From: Streptomyces sp. NRRL F-5122 | GTDB lineage: Bacteria; Actinomycetota; Actinomycetes; Streptomycetales; Streptomycetaceae | DNA: 64,000 bases | Reading direction: 5' to 3' | Assembly (NCBI RefSeq): GCF_001507435.1 | Contig: NZ_LMWH01000234.1 | Location: 35,046-99,045, forward strand | In this document: positions 9,643-18,206 of the stretch, piece by piece | How positions within the stretch are numbered: the stretch's first letter is position 1 | How the letters are laid out: every line of letters begins with the position of its first letter | Made by a program: the position numbers and the translations under genes | Notes under the pieces: model-generated | Seen by the model: the letters and a program-made list of their open reading frames with translations, nothing else | Databases searched by the model: none | Told to the model about the DNA's origin: nothing

Positions 9643-10098
9643 CTATGCCTCGAGCCCTTGGTCGTGGGGGGTCCTGCGGCGCTTGTGGCGGTTGATGAGC
9701 AGGAGGGAGAAGCAGACGACGAAGCAGGCCAGCCCTGCGTACAGCAGGGGCGGCGCCCACGGCCACACCACTTCGGTGCTGTGGTCGCCGGTCCAGTGGC
9801 AGGTGACGGACGGGGGGAAGCTGTGCACGTCCACCGATGTCAGGCTGTAGTCCCGGAGGGCATCCATGTACACGCCGTCGCCGGTCTTGTCCCCGCATAT
9901 GTCGAGCGGGTTCGTGAAGGCGAGCCCGTAGACGGTTCCGGCGCCGTAGGCGGCGAGCGTTGCTGCGATCCCGATCACAGCCCAGCGGGCCGGCCTGGAG
10001 GGCTTCCTCCAGGTCACCCACAAGGCATACGGAACTGCCCCGAGAACGATGAGGAGGAGCGTGATCACGATCGGGCCGAACATTGCGAACAACGGCAC
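9643..10098 (-). CDS. Membrane protein, unknown function
   Basis: 151 residues with three apparent transmembrane helices: IVITLLLIVLGAVPYALWV near the N-terminus, AVIGIAATLAAYGAGTVYGL, and LLYAGLACFVVCFSLLLI near the C-terminus. The stretch between helices two and three is hydrophilic and has two cysteines (DICGDKTG and SVTCHWTG), possibly an extracellular loop with a disulfide. The start is GTG 10098; ATG 10083 is an alternative. Family not recognised. Confidence 0.6.
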   Translation of the reverse strand: MPLFAMFGPIVITLLLIVLGAVPYALWVTWRKPSRPARWAVIGIAATLAAYGAGTVYGLAFTNPLDICGDKTGDGVYMDALRDYSLTSVDVHSFPPSVTCHWTGDHSTEVVWPWAPPLLYAGLACFVVCFSLLLINRHKRRRTPHDQGLEA

Positions 10099-10164
10099 AT
10101 TGCGCCCTGACGTTACGTCCAGCCGGGAAAGTTTCTGGTCACGAGCACCATCTCGTCACGTGCA

Positions 10165-11493
10165 TTATGACCGACCGGCCCTCTCGGCGCCGCCGTGGAG
10201 GGTGAGTTGTTCGCCGGGTTCCAGTGACCGAATACGCGGTATCGGGGAGTTCAGCAGCCAGAGCACCGACAGTGCTCCTCCGACGGCGGCCGTGACCAGC
10301 GTCGCCCTCAACCCGAAGAAGCTCGCGAGCACGCCTCCGACCACGGCACCGAGGGGGCGTATGCCGTAGTTGACGGTGCTGTACGCACCCGCCACGCGGC
10401 TCCGCATCCCGTCCGGGGTCACCGCGGTCTGGAGGGAGTTGAGGTTGACGTCGAAGAGCATGACGCCGAACCCCACGAGAAACTCGGCTCCGGCCAGCGT
10501 CCCTGCCGCTGCCCATGTCGGACCGCCGGCGGCGGCGATGATGGCGATGGGGGCGGGGAACAGGACCGCGCCGACAGCGATGCTCCGTCCCACGCCGATC
10601 CGGAGCGAGATCCTCGGGGCGGTCACGGCGCCCAGCAGCGCCCCGATGGACCCGACGCCGAATGCCAGCCCGATGGTCCCCGCGGACAGCTCCAGCACCC
10701 GGTCGGCGAACAGCACGACAAGACCGGTGCCCGTGAGGAAGGTGAAGAAGTTGACGGTCGTCGCACAGCCCAGGCTTGCCCGGAGTATCGGGTGGCGGAC
10801 CACGAAGACCAGCCCGTCTCGGGCGCGGTGCAGCAGTGAGTCCGCCGTCGGCCCGAGGTTCCCTTGGACCGGTTCGTCGACCCGTACCGTGCCGATCAGC
10901 GCCGCGGATGCCAGGAAGGACAGTGCGTCCGCGATCACGGCGACGGGCGCGGTGAAGGCCTGGACGAGGGCACCGCCGAGCGCGGGTCCCCCGACGAAGG
11001 AAGCCGAACGGCCGGCGCTGAGCTTGCTGTTGGCGTCGACGTAGGAGGACGGCGGCACCAGGTGGGCGAAGAAGGGGGGATAGGCGGTGTTGAACACCAC
11101 CCCGGCGAGGCCCGTCAGTACTGCCACCGCATACAACTGGCCGAGCGTCACCGCGTCCAGGAGGTACGCGGCCGGTAGCGTGAGCAGCACGCACGCCCGC
11201 ACCAGATCGGCGAGAATCAGCAGGCGTCGCTTGTGGAGCCGCTGGTCCACCCAGGCGCCCAGCACGATGGCAAGGAGATTCGGGGCCCAGATCAGCGCGG
11301 TCAACCATGCGACCTGGCCGGCCGAGGCGTTGAGCGCCGCCACGGCGATCAGAGGCAGCGCGAGCTCGGTGATTCGGTCGCCGAACTGCGAAACCGTCTG
11401 TCCGGCCCAGAAGCGAAGGAACCGCCGGTCCCTCCACAGGGATGCCCTGGGCGCCGTGGATGCCTTGGGTGCCGTGTCCGGTGTGGAGGTCAC
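10165..11493 (-). CDS. MFS transporter (EntS-like, MFS_3 type)
   Basis: A 442-residue major facilitator with about 12 helices. The N-terminus RRFLRFWAGQTVSQFGDRIT and the cytoplasmic loop WVDQRLHKRRLLILADL are typical of the MFS_3 exporters related to enterobactin exporter EntS. Likely a proton-driven exporter; substrate unknown. Its GTG start (11493-11491) overlaps the stop codon of the ArsR-like gene in a GTGA junction, so the two are translationally coupled and the transporter is probably controlled by that regulator. The C-terminus is hydrophilic after PIPRIRSLEPGEQL. Confidence 0.9.
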   Translation of the reverse strand: MTSTPDTAPKASTAPRASLWRDRRFLRFWAGQTVSQFGDRITELALPLIAVAALNASAGQVAWLTALIWAPNLLAIVLGAWVDQRLHKRRLLILADLVRACVLLTLPAAYLLDAVTLGQLYAVAVLTGLAGVVFNTAYPPFFAHLVPPSSYVDANSKLSAGRSASFVGGPALGGALVQAFTAPVAVIADALSFLASAALIGTVRVDEPVQGNLGPTADSLLHRARDGLVFVVRHPILRASLGCATTVNFFTFLTGTGLVVLFADRVLELSAGTIGLAFGVGSIGALLGAVTAPRISLRIGVGRSIAVGAVLFPAPIAIIAAAGGPTWAAAGTLAGAEFLVGFGVMLFDVNLNSLQTAVTPDGMRSRVAGAYSTVNYGIRPLGAVVGGVLASFFGLRATLVTAAVGGALSVLWLLNSPIPRIRSLEPGEQLTLHGGAERAGRS

Positions 11494-12092
11494 TCCGCGT
11501 CTCCCCTCCGCTCCTCTGCTGCTGCCTCCGGCAGGAAATACCGCAACAGCCGCACATCACGGCTGCCGTCCGGTCGCTGTGCCGGGTCGCGCATGACGTA
11601 CGGGGCGAGGACGGCTTCCATGGCGTCCTCGATGGCCGCGAGTTCCTCGGCGGTCACGACCACGCGGGTGTTGGCCAGGCCCGCGATCCTCCGCCACTGC
11701 GGCTCGAGTTCCGGTTCGGTTTCGGACAGCCACCGGTGAGGGAGGCCGGCGGCACCGGCGAACATCTGCCGGGAGAGCGCATGCGCGGCCGACTGCCCCT
11801 CGCCGCCTTCCGGCACTTCGACCCGAAAGCCCCGTGCGACGGCCTCCCACCTCCGCTTCCGCCGGTCCCCGCCCACCTCGGCGTCGCGGACCAGTCCGAA
11901 GCCCGCGAGATGGCGCAGGTGCCAGCTCGTCACGGACGGGGTGGCACCTACGTGCGGAGACAACTGCGTGGCCGTGGCGGGCCCGTACCGCTGCAGACGT
12001 TCGAGGAGCGCAAGCCGCACCGGATGCGCCAGCGCCCGCATGGCTTTCGGATCGGTGATCTCAATGTCACCCAGACGATTTCCCTGCACCAT
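11490..12092 (-). CDS. ArsR-like winged-helix regulator
   Basis: A 200-residue regulator. The winged helix spans about residues 8-85: MRALAHPVRLALLERLQRYG, then TATQLSPHVGATPSVTSWHL as the recognition helix. The C-terminal half is a helical sensor or dimer region without the metal-binding Cys motif of metal-responsive ArsR proteins, so a small-molecule ligand is more likely. ATG 12092 is chosen; an upstream GTG at 12113 would lie inside the palindromic operator. No strong ribosome site is seen, so the transcript may have a very short leader. Coupled to the downstream MFS gene. Confidence 0.85.
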   Translation of the reverse strand: MVQGNRLGDIEITDPKAMRALAHPVRLALLERLQRYGPATATQLSPHVGATPSVTSWHLRHLAGFGLVRDAEVGGDRRKRRWEAVARGFRVEVPEGGEGQSAAHALSRQMFAGAAGLPHRWLSETEPELEPQWRRIAGLANTRVVVTAEELAAIEDAMEAVLAPYVMRDPAQRPDGSRDVRLLRYFLPEAAAEERRGDAE

Positions 12093-12094
12093 GA

Positions 12095-12114
12095 TGTGAG
12101 AGTGTTCTCTCACA
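12095..12114. promoter_or_regulatory. Perfect palindromic operator of the ArsR-MFS operon
   Basis: TGTGAGAG (12095-12102), TGTT, CTCTCACA (12107-12114): perfect 8-base arms ending three bases upstream of the regulator's start codon. A TTGACT box on the reverse strand (12124-12129) could be the -35 element. Position and symmetry point to autorepression of the operon. Confidence 0.7.
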
Positions 12115-12378
12115 ATATCGGGAAGTCAACTCCTGTGCATCGGACGACCTTTATGACGTCCTAGGAACTTGTGCACGAGCCACGGCAGTTGCTGCGCCGA
12201 TCCCTCTTGAGAAGACCAACAGGGCGCCGCTGCAGTGCCCCTGAGGGCATCCCGATGCCCCGCCGTTCCCTCCCCCCGGCGGAACCGTCTGTTCCCGTTG
12301 CATACCGGGATGTGTCTGTCACCCGGCGTTCATCCTTTGACGGGGGGAACGTTGGGTTCCGAGAGCACGCTCCCCGGC

Positions 12379-13452
12379 GTGAGACGTATCGCAGGAATCG
12401 TCCTCGCGGTACTGCTGATCGGCGGTGTGGTGGCAGCCGTCGTAGCAGGCCGTGAAGGTAAGGACACGGGCACGGCAACGAAGACCGTGCGAGGGGTGAT
12501 CGGTTCGGAGAAGGCCGACTTCTTCGCCGATCCCGCCGTGGTGAAAGCCCTCGCCGCCAAGGGCTACACCGTCAAGACGGAGACCTCCGGCTCCTGGGCC
12601 ATGGAGGATCTCAAACTGGACGGGTACGACTTCGCCTTCCCCTCCAGCCAGGCACCGGCCGACGCACTGGCCGACAAGTACCACGCACGGCAGCCCCTGC
12701 CGCGGCCCTTCTACTCACCGCTGGTCGTCGTGGCGCACCGCAGCTCCGCCCAGGTGCTCGCCGCGAACGGGCTCGCGACCCTGGACCATGACCGCGGCAC
12801 CCTTCACATGGCCGCCTACCTCGACGCGGCGCGCCACGACCGCACCTGGCAGCAGCTCAAGGGCGCCCGCTCGCACGCGGAGTTGACGGGGACCCTGTAC
12901 ATCGCGACCACGGACCCGGAGACCTCCAACTCGGGCGCTCTGTATCTCGCCGCGGCGAGCTACGTGGCCGGTGGTGGTCGCGTGGCGGCCGGCAAGGTCG
13001 ACGTGGACCGCACGGCGCCCCTCATGCACAAGCTGATCAGCGTCCAAGGCGCTCAACAGCCCAGCTCGGACGCGGCGTTCCGCGACTTCGTCAGCGGTGT
13101 CGGCAATCCGCTCGTCCTCGTGTACGAGTCCCAGGTGGCCGCCCTCCTCCACGACGGCCGTGGCGTGGACGACCTCACCGTCCTCTACCCGGACACGACG
13201 GCCAACAGCGACCACACGGTCGTACCGCTCACGCAGGCCGGCCGCGACCTCGGTGAACTGCTCAGCACCGACCCCGCGTTGCGCAAGCTCGCCGTGCGGC
13301 ACGGGTTCCGGCCGCAGGGCGACAGCGCCGAATTCACGGCGGCCACGGCCCCGTTCGCCTCGTACATCAACCAGAAACTGACCGGCATCCGGCAGGTGCC
13401 CGTGCCCACCTCCGCGGTGTTGCACGAGATGGCGCGCCGGGCCCGGAACTAG
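12379..13452 (+). CDS. Membrane-anchored solute-binding-like protein, first gene of the TelA operon
   Basis: About 357 residues. An N-terminal hydrophobic segment (RRIAGIVLAVLLIGGVVAAVV) is a signal anchor or signal peptide without lipobox; the rest looks like a periplasmic binding domain of the SBP_bac type (GVIGSEKADFFADPAVVKAL; LYIATTDPETSNSGALYLAA, where TDPxxSNSG resembles the ligand loop of molybdate/sulfate-type binders; PLVLVYESQVAALL). No ABC permease or ATPase is nearby. GTG 12379 gives a standard signal sequence; TTG 12352 after GGGGGGAAC is an alternative start. The TelA gene follows after 13 bases, and the third gene repeats this binding domain, so the four genes form one operon. 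Confidence 0.75.
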   Translation: MRRIAGIVLAVLLIGGVVAAVVAGREGKDTGTATKTVRGVIGSEKADFFADPAVVKALAAKGYTVKTETSGSWAMEDLKLDGYDFAFPSSQAPADALADKYHARQPLPRPFYSPLVVVAHRSSAQVLAANGLATLDHDRGTLHMAAYLDAARHDRTWQQLKGARSHAELTGTLYIATTDPETSNSGALYLAAASYVAGGGRVAAGKVDVDRTAPLMHKLISVQGAQQPSSDAAFRDFVSGVGNPLVLVYESQVAALLHDGRGVDDLTVLYPDTTANSDHTVVPLTQAGRDLGELLSTDPALRKLAVRHGFRPQGDSAEFTAATAPFASYINQKLTGIRQVPVPTSAVLHEMARRARN

Positions 13453-13465
13453 GGGGGAACCACAT

Positions 13466-14644
13466 ATGACGAACACCGACAACGAGGCATTGACCCTCAC
13501 CCCGCCCGAGCCGGTGGCACCCGTGCCCCGGGAGAAGGCCGCCGGGCTCGTACCGCTGGACGACTCCGTCCGCGACGACATGGCCAGGAAGGCCGCCGGC
13601 TACGTCGAGGGGCTCGCCTCGCTCGACGCCCGCTCGCCCGAATTCGCGGGGAAGATCGGGGAGATCACGACCCTGGGCGCAAGCGACATGCGTGCAGCCT
13701 CGGCCCAGTCCAACCGCATGCTGGAGCGTACCGTCCGCAGCCTGCCCGGAAAGGGGGAGGACGCCCAGTCCCGGGTCGGCGGCTCGCTCGTCGAGCTGCG
13801 CCGCGTGGTGGAGGACCTGGACCCGCGCGACATGCCGGCGAGCAAGGGGCGCAAGTTCCTCTCCCGGCTCCCCGGCGGCAACAAGCTGCGCGACCATGTC
13901 GCCAAGTACGCCTCCGCGCAAGGAACCCTGAACAAGATCGTGGGATCCCTGCGCGGCGGTCAGGACGAGCTGCGCCGCGACAACGCCGCCCTGCAGACCG
14001 AGCGGGTCCGCCTGTGGGAGACCATGGGCAAGCTCCAGGAGTACGTCGTGCTCACCGAAGCCCTGGACACGGCGGTCGAGCAGCACATCTCCGGCGTCGA
14101 GGCGAGCGACCCGGCCCAGGCCGACACGCTCCGCGCGGACGTGCTCTTCCCCGTCCGGCAGAAGCACCAGGACCTGCTGACCCAGCTCGCCGTGTGCGCG
14201 CAGGGATACCTCGCGATGGACGTCGTACGGCGCAACAACGACGAGCTCATCAAGGGCGTGGACCGGGCGGCCACCACCACCGTCTCGGCCCTGCGTATCT
14301 CCGTGATGCTGGCCTCGGCCCTCGACAACCAACGCAAGGTCGTCGACCAGGTCAACGCCCTGCGCGGCACGACCGAGGATCTGATCCGCGGCAACGCCGA
14401 GATGCTCGCCACGCAGAGCGGTGAGATCCAGCGCATCGCCGCGGACCCGGCCGTCGGCGCGGAGACCCTCCGCTCGGCCTTCCAGCAGATCTATCGCACC
14501 CTGGACGCCATCGACACGTACAAGGCACAGGCGACCGAGACGATGGCGGTCACCGTGGAGTCACTGACGTCCGAACTGCAGCAGGCGAGTGCGTACCTGC
14601 AGCGGAGCCGGTCGCAGGGTGCCCTGGAGGGAGGCCTCGCGTGA
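13466..14644 (+). CDS. TelA/KlaA-family protein (toxic anion resistance)
   Basis: 392 residues, soluble and mainly helical, typical of the TelA family (PF05816). Diagnostic stretches include LARxxGG-type linker KFLSRLPGGNKLRDHVAKYA, KIVGSLRGGQDELRRDNAAL and the C-terminal YRTLDAIDTYKAQATETM. TelA proteins are linked to tellurite and colicin resistance and to envelope stress, but their biochemical activity is unknown. ATG 13466 follows GGGGGGAACCACAT. Its last four bases overlap the start of the vWA lipoprotein gene (GTGA), so stoichiometric production is likely. Confidence 0.9.
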   Translation: MTNTDNEALTLTPPEPVAPVPREKAAGLVPLDDSVRDDMARKAAGYVEGLASLDARSPEFAGKIGEITTLGASDMRAASAQSNRMLERTVRSLPGKGEDAQSRVGGSLVELRRVVEDLDPRDMPASKGRKFLSRLPGGNKLRDHVAKYASAQGTLNKIVGSLRGGQDELRRDNAALQTERVRLWETMGKLQEYVVLTEALDTAVEQHISGVEASDPAQADTLRADVLFPVRQKHQDLLTQLAVCAQGYLAMDVVRRNNDELIKGVDRAATTTVSALRISVMLASALDNQRKVVDQVNALRGTTEDLIRGNAEMLATQSGEIQRIAADPAVGAETLRSAFQQIYRTLDAIDTYKAQATETMAVTVESLTSELQQASAYLQRSRSQGALEGGLA

Positions 14645-16179
14645 GACGACGCCTCGCCCTGATCGCCGGCCTCGCCCTCCTGCTGACGGCCTGCACCACA
14701 CAACACCAGCAGTCCGAGGAAGACGGGTCGCAGCCCCGGCCCGGCACCCTCCGCGTTCTCGCGTCCAGTGAACTGAGCGACATGGCCCCGGTCCTCGACC
14801 AGGTCCGCAAGAGCACCGGTATCACGGTCCGCCCCACCTACATCGGCACCCTCGATGCCGTGGACCTGCTCGCCAAGGGCAAGGCGGACGGCGCATACGA
14901 CGCCCTCTGGCTGTCCTCCAACGACTATCTCCGTCTGCGCCCCGACGCCGCCAAGAAGGTCGTCTCCGAGACACCGGTCATGTTCAGCCCGGTGGCCATC
15001 GGTGTCCGTGCCCAGACCGTGCGCTCCCTCAACTGGAAGCCCGATCAGGTCACATGGTCGCAGATCGAGAAGGCCGTGCAGGACGGCAGGCTGACGTACG
15101 GCATGACCGATCCCGCCCGCTCCAACTCGGGCTTCTCGACTCTGATCTCCGTGGCGTCCGGTCTGTCCGGCGCCCAGTCCGCCCTCACCGACGCGGACGT
15201 CGAGAAGGCCACCCCGAAGCTGAAGGAGTTCTTCAAGGGACAGAAGCTGACGTCGGGGTCGTCCGGCTGGCTGGCCTCCGCCTATGCCCACCGCGGCAAC
15301 GTCGACGCCCTGCTCAACTACGAGTCCGTCCTCAGGGGCATGCCGGGCCTGACCGTGATCCGCCCCCGCGACGGCGTCGTCACCGCCGACTATCCGCTCT
15401 CCTCCCTGGCGTCGTCCGATCCCGACACACGCGACGAGGTCCGCCGGCTCGCCGAGGCGCTGCGCACCCCGGCCGTGCAGCGGCTGATCACCGAGCGCAC
15501 CCACCGCCGCCCGGTGGTCGCCTCAGTAGCGCCTGGCCCGGGTCTCGACACGAGCCGGCGCCGCGAACTCCCCTTCCCAGGCACCCGTTCCGTCGCCGAC
15601 CGCCTCCTCGACTCGTACGAGAACAAGCTCCGCCGGCCCTCCCGCACGGTGTACGTGCTGGACACCTCGGGTTCGATGGAGGGCAAGCGCCTCGAACGAC
15701 TCAAGACGGCTCTTCTGGACCTCACGGGAGATTTCCGCGACCGTGAAGAGGTCACGTTGATGCCGTTCGGCTCGGAGGTGAAGAGTGTGCGCACCCATAT
15801 CGTCGAGCCCACCGATCCTCAACGTGGCCTCGACGCGATCCGCGCGGACACCCGAGCCCTCGAAGCCGGTGGCAACACCGCGATCTACACATCGCTGGAG
15901 AAGGCCTACGAGCACCTCGGTGACGACCGTGACACCTTCACGTCGATCGTGCTGATGACCGACGGTGAGAACACCAGCGGGGCAAAGGCCGGCGAGTTCG
16001 ACGGCTTCCATCGCGGTCTCAGCGGCCACCAGCGCGACATCCCCGTCTTCCCCATCCTGTTCGGCGACTCCGACAAGACGGAGCTGGAGCACATCGCCGA
16101 ACTCACCGGCGGCCGTCTCTTCGACGCCCAAAAGGGCTCGCTCGACGGGGCCTTCGAGGAGATCCGTGGCTACCAATAG
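14641..16179 (+). CDS. Lipoprotein with solute-binding and von Willebrand A domains
   Basis: 512 residues. Signal peptide with lipobox LLTAC (Cys about residue 19), so exported and lipid-anchored outside the membrane. Residues about 35-285 form an SBP_bac-like domain (TLRVLASSELSDMAPVLDQV; YGMTDPARSNSGFSTLISVA), and from about 335 a vWA domain with an intact MIDAS motif DTSGSM (Asp341) and the later Thr/Asp positions (GGNTAIYTSL; VLMTDGENTSG). The vWA domain should bind a divalent metal and a protein partner. GTG 14641 overlaps the TelA stop. The fusion of a binding domain to vWA without any permease suggests ligand sensing or assembly, not import. Confidence 0.88.
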   Translation: MRRRLALIAGLALLLTACTTQHQQSEEDGSQPRPGTLRVLASSELSDMAPVLDQVRKSTGITVRPTYIGTLDAVDLLAKGKADGAYDALWLSSNDYLRLRPDAAKKVVSETPVMFSPVAIGVRAQTVRSLNWKPDQVTWSQIEKAVQDGRLTYGMTDPARSNSGFSTLISVASGLSGAQSALTDADVEKATPKLKEFFKGQKLTSGSSGWLASAYAHRGNVDALLNYESVLRGMPGLTVIRPRDGVVTADYPLSSLASSDPDTRDEVRRLAEALRTPAVQRLITERTHRRPVVASVAPGPGLDTSRRRELPFPGTRSVADRLLDSYENKLRRPSRTVYVLDTSGSMEGKRLERLKTALLDLTGDFRDREEVTLMPFGSEVKSVRTHIVEPTDPQRGLDAIRADTRALEAGGNTAIYTSLEKAYEHLGDDRDTFTSIVLMTDGENTSGAKAGEFDGFHRGLSGHQRDIPVFPILFGDSDKTELEHIAELTGGRLFDAQKGSLDGAFEEIRGYQ

Positions 16180-16768
16180 TTTCATGCGCTACGTCGAATC
16201 CCGGAAGAACCTCCTCGGGAGCGCCGGTGGGATCGTGGGCCTCGGGCTCACCTTCACCGGCGTCGCGGGCGCGTACTGGCCCGTCGTGGTCGCCGGCCTC
16301 TACGGTGCGGGTGCCCTGATCGCGCCGCCGGAGCGTCCGGCGCCACCCGACTTCCCCGATCCGTCGGCTCAACTGGACGAACTGCGCGCCGACTTCGAGA
16401 AGCTGCGTGTGTACCTCTCCGACGTCGAGCTACCGCCCGCCGCCTCGGGCAGGCTCACAGAACTGACGGAGCTGATTGCCGCGTTGCTCGACCCGGGCTG
16501 GGTCGCCGAGGTCCTCGCGCAGGACCCCGAGGGCGTCCACATGCTCTCCCGCGTCGTGCGGCAGGACGTACCGGAAGCTGTCGACACCTATGTACGCACC
16601 CGCTGGTGGAACCGTCTCGCACCCGGGCAGGAACCACCGGAACGCCATCTCGACCGGCAGCTCGGCCTGCTCCAGGACGAGGCGGGCCGACTCGCCACAG
16701 CCCTGCGTGAAACCGAGGCACGGCGCCAGGAGATCCACACCCGTTATCTGGAGGACCGCTCCAACTAG
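16166..16768 (+). CDS. XpaC-like two-helix membrane protein, last gene of the TelA operon
   Basis: 200 residues. Two closely spaced hydrophobic helices at about residues 15-55 (GSAGGIVGLGLTFTGVAGAY; PVVVAGLYGAGALI) are followed by a cytoplasmic helical domain (LDELRADFEKLRVYL; VRQDVPEAVDTYVRTRWWN; LDRQLGLLQDEAGRLATAL). This layout and the closing helices resemble XpaC/YceG-like proteins (PF10112), which in firmicutes neighbour TelA; the assignment rests on layout and context, not on a signature motif. GTG 16166 follows GAGGAG and overlaps the preceding gene by 14 bases. Confidence 0.65.
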   Translation: MATNSFMRYVESRKNLLGSAGGIVGLGLTFTGVAGAYWPVVVAGLYGAGALIAPPERPAPPDFPDPSAQLDELRADFEKLRVYLSDVELPPAASGRLTELTELIAALLDPGWVAEVLAQDPEGVHMLSRVVRQDVPEAVDTYVRTRWWNRLAPGQEPPERHLDRQLGLLQDEAGRLATALRETEARRQEIHTRYLEDRSN

Positions 16769-16963
16769 AAGGCCGCCGAGGGCTCCGCCCATCACTGCCG
16801 CGCTCGGCTGTTCTCGTGGACCGCTGAAGAGCGACATCACCGATGTGGGCTCCGCCGGCACCCCGGCGGTGGAAATCCGTGTACCGCACGTCAGTCGGAG
16901 TCGGGGCGCAACATGAGTACGCCTACTCAGTTGCATCCGCCCCGGCAGCGGCATGGTGGGGAC

Positions 16964-17259
16964 ATGCGGCAGCCGACGTGGTGGTTGGATCTCTTGGTCG
17001 CGATTGTCCTCATTCCGGCGTCACGGCTGTTCATCCTCTGGCACGGGGCTCCGTCCTGTTCTCGGGTGAGGATTTCGGAAACGTCGGTAGACGCACGGCG
17101 GTCGCCGCGCGCCGAGCGGCATGGATCAGCGCGAGTGCCGCGATGGTGGCGGGCGGCGGGTTGATGGCCCTGCGGCTCTGGGTCGCCGAGTCCGTTCACC
17201 TGCTCCTCCTCGGTGCGGCGACCGTTCTGTTCGCCGGGGTGGCAACACAGCAGCGTTGA
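16964..17259 (+). pseudogene. Small membrane protein split by a frameshift
   Basis: From ATG 16964 one frame encodes MRQPTWWLDLLVAIVLIPAS and RLFILWHG, a clear first membrane helix, then loses sense near 17045. The frame one base back continues with VLFSGEDFGNVGRRTAVAAR and two further hydrophobic helices (ISASAAMVAGGGLMALRLWV; SVHLLLLGAATVLFAGVA) to a stop at 17257-17259. Together they make a coherent protein of about 98 residues with three membrane segments. Loss of one base near 17045 would explain the break; a sequencing error is an alternative. Function unknown. Confidence 0.55.
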
Positions 17260-17573
17260 TCTGCCGGCAAGGCCGCCGTCAGGGAACTCCGCAGGACGTC
17301 GGGCCGTCTGTCGGACTCGGATCGTGCTCGCCCGGAGGTCTCGTACGCCCTCATACGCAGTCTTCAGCGGAATCGCCTGCAGCGAACCGCGGAGAGGAGT
17401 CCGGGGCGGCCGCAGTCGGCTACGACACCGTGAGGCGTTCCGGGGGCCTCATGCCGATCTGATCCGCATCCCGGCCTTGAAAGGCACAGGGGTACGAACG
17501 CAGCAGATGCAGCTCACGCCATGGAGGGTGATCCTGGAGTGGTCGCGGAACCACTGCTTCGAGGAGGACCACG
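17260..17573. other. Intergenic stretch, nothing recognised
   Basis: About 310 bases before the MT0933-like gene. No recognisable reading frame, repeat or hairpin; the promoter of the small downstream gene should lie toward its end. Confidence 0.35.
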
Positions 17574-17765
17574 ATGTCCGTGATGGACAAGCTCAAGCAG
17601 ATGCTGCGGGGCCACGAGGCTCAATCGGATCAGGCCATCGACAAGGCGGGGGACTACGTCGATGAAAGGACCCAGAACAAGTACCAGAGCCAGGTCGACA
17701 CGGCCCAGGACAAGATGAGGGACCAGTTCGGCGAACGAGGTCGGGACAACCCGCCACAGCGGTAG
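17574..17765 (+). CDS. MT0933/Rv0909-like antitoxin-family small protein
   Basis: 63 residues, highly charged: MSVMDKLKQMLRGHEAQ, IDKAGDYVDERTQNKYQSQV and DTAQDKMRDQFGE match the MT0933-like antitoxin family (PF14013), widespread in Streptomyces and mycobacteria. In mycobacteria the Rv0909 protein pairs with toxin Rv0910 (an SRPBCC-fold protein). ATG 17574 follows GAGGAGGACCACG. A convergent SRPBCC-family gene lies 440 bases away; that is the fold of the Rv0910 toxin, but the orientation is wrong for a classical toxin-antitoxin operon. Confidence 0.82.
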   Translation: MSVMDKLKQMLRGHEAQSDQAIDKAGDYVDERTQNKYQSQVDTAQDKMRDQFGERGRDNPPQR

Positions 17766-18043
17766 CGCAGGACGTCGTCACCAGGTGCCCGTCGCAGCGG
17801 AAGAGCGCGCTCGTGGCTTACGGCTTCGATGCCCTTGGGCTTCCGAGATCCTTGCAGTGACAGCTACTGCCGGCTTCATCGCAGCCCGGGTCGGCGCCGG
17901 GTCGGCACGACCCTGGATCATGCGCCGACGACCTCGATGCCGTCGCCGCTCCCGGCGGACCCACTGCGTCCCAGAGTGCGGTACCGCATTGCCCGTGGTA
18001 TGTGGGGCGGACGTTCTCCGCCGGGTGTCACGTGATCGGGCTG

Positions 18044-18088
18044 TAGCGAGTAGGGCGTCCGCTCCAGCGGACGCCCTACTCGCGCTAC
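18044..18088. repeat. Long perfect hairpin
   Basis: CGAGTAGGGCGTCCGCT (18047-18063) and its exact complement AGCGGACGCCCTACTCG (18066-18082) are separated by only two bases. Allowing a two-base bulge, the outer GTAGC/GCTAC bases extend the stem to 18044-18088. It lies between convergent genes and may be a bidirectional terminator, though the near-zero loop is unusual and no T-run follows. Confidence 0.75.
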
Positions 18089-18104
18089 CGGCTGCTTGCG
18101 CTGG

Positions 18105-18146
18105 GCGGCGTTGCTTGCTCGCACTGCGGCGTTGCTTGCTCGCACT
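18105..18146. repeat. Tandem 21-base direct repeat
   Basis: Two perfect adjacent copies of a 21-base unit (18105-18125 and 18126-18146) beginning GCGGCGTTGCTTG and ending CTCGCACT. They sit 22 bases after the long hairpin. No role is evident; the repeat could be a slippage product or a protein-binding direct repeat. Confidence 0.8.
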
Positions 18147-18206
18147 GGGGGGCTGCAAGCACGTGGAGGACGGCAGAGTACGCCGGGCTGTCGGCTCGAA
18201 TGCCCG

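Noticed and set aside
12379..16768. TelA operon as a simple tellurite-resistance operon
   Set aside because: No TerB, TerC, TerD or TehB-like gene accompanies it, and the partners are binding and vWA domains, so resistance to tellurite is not a supported function.
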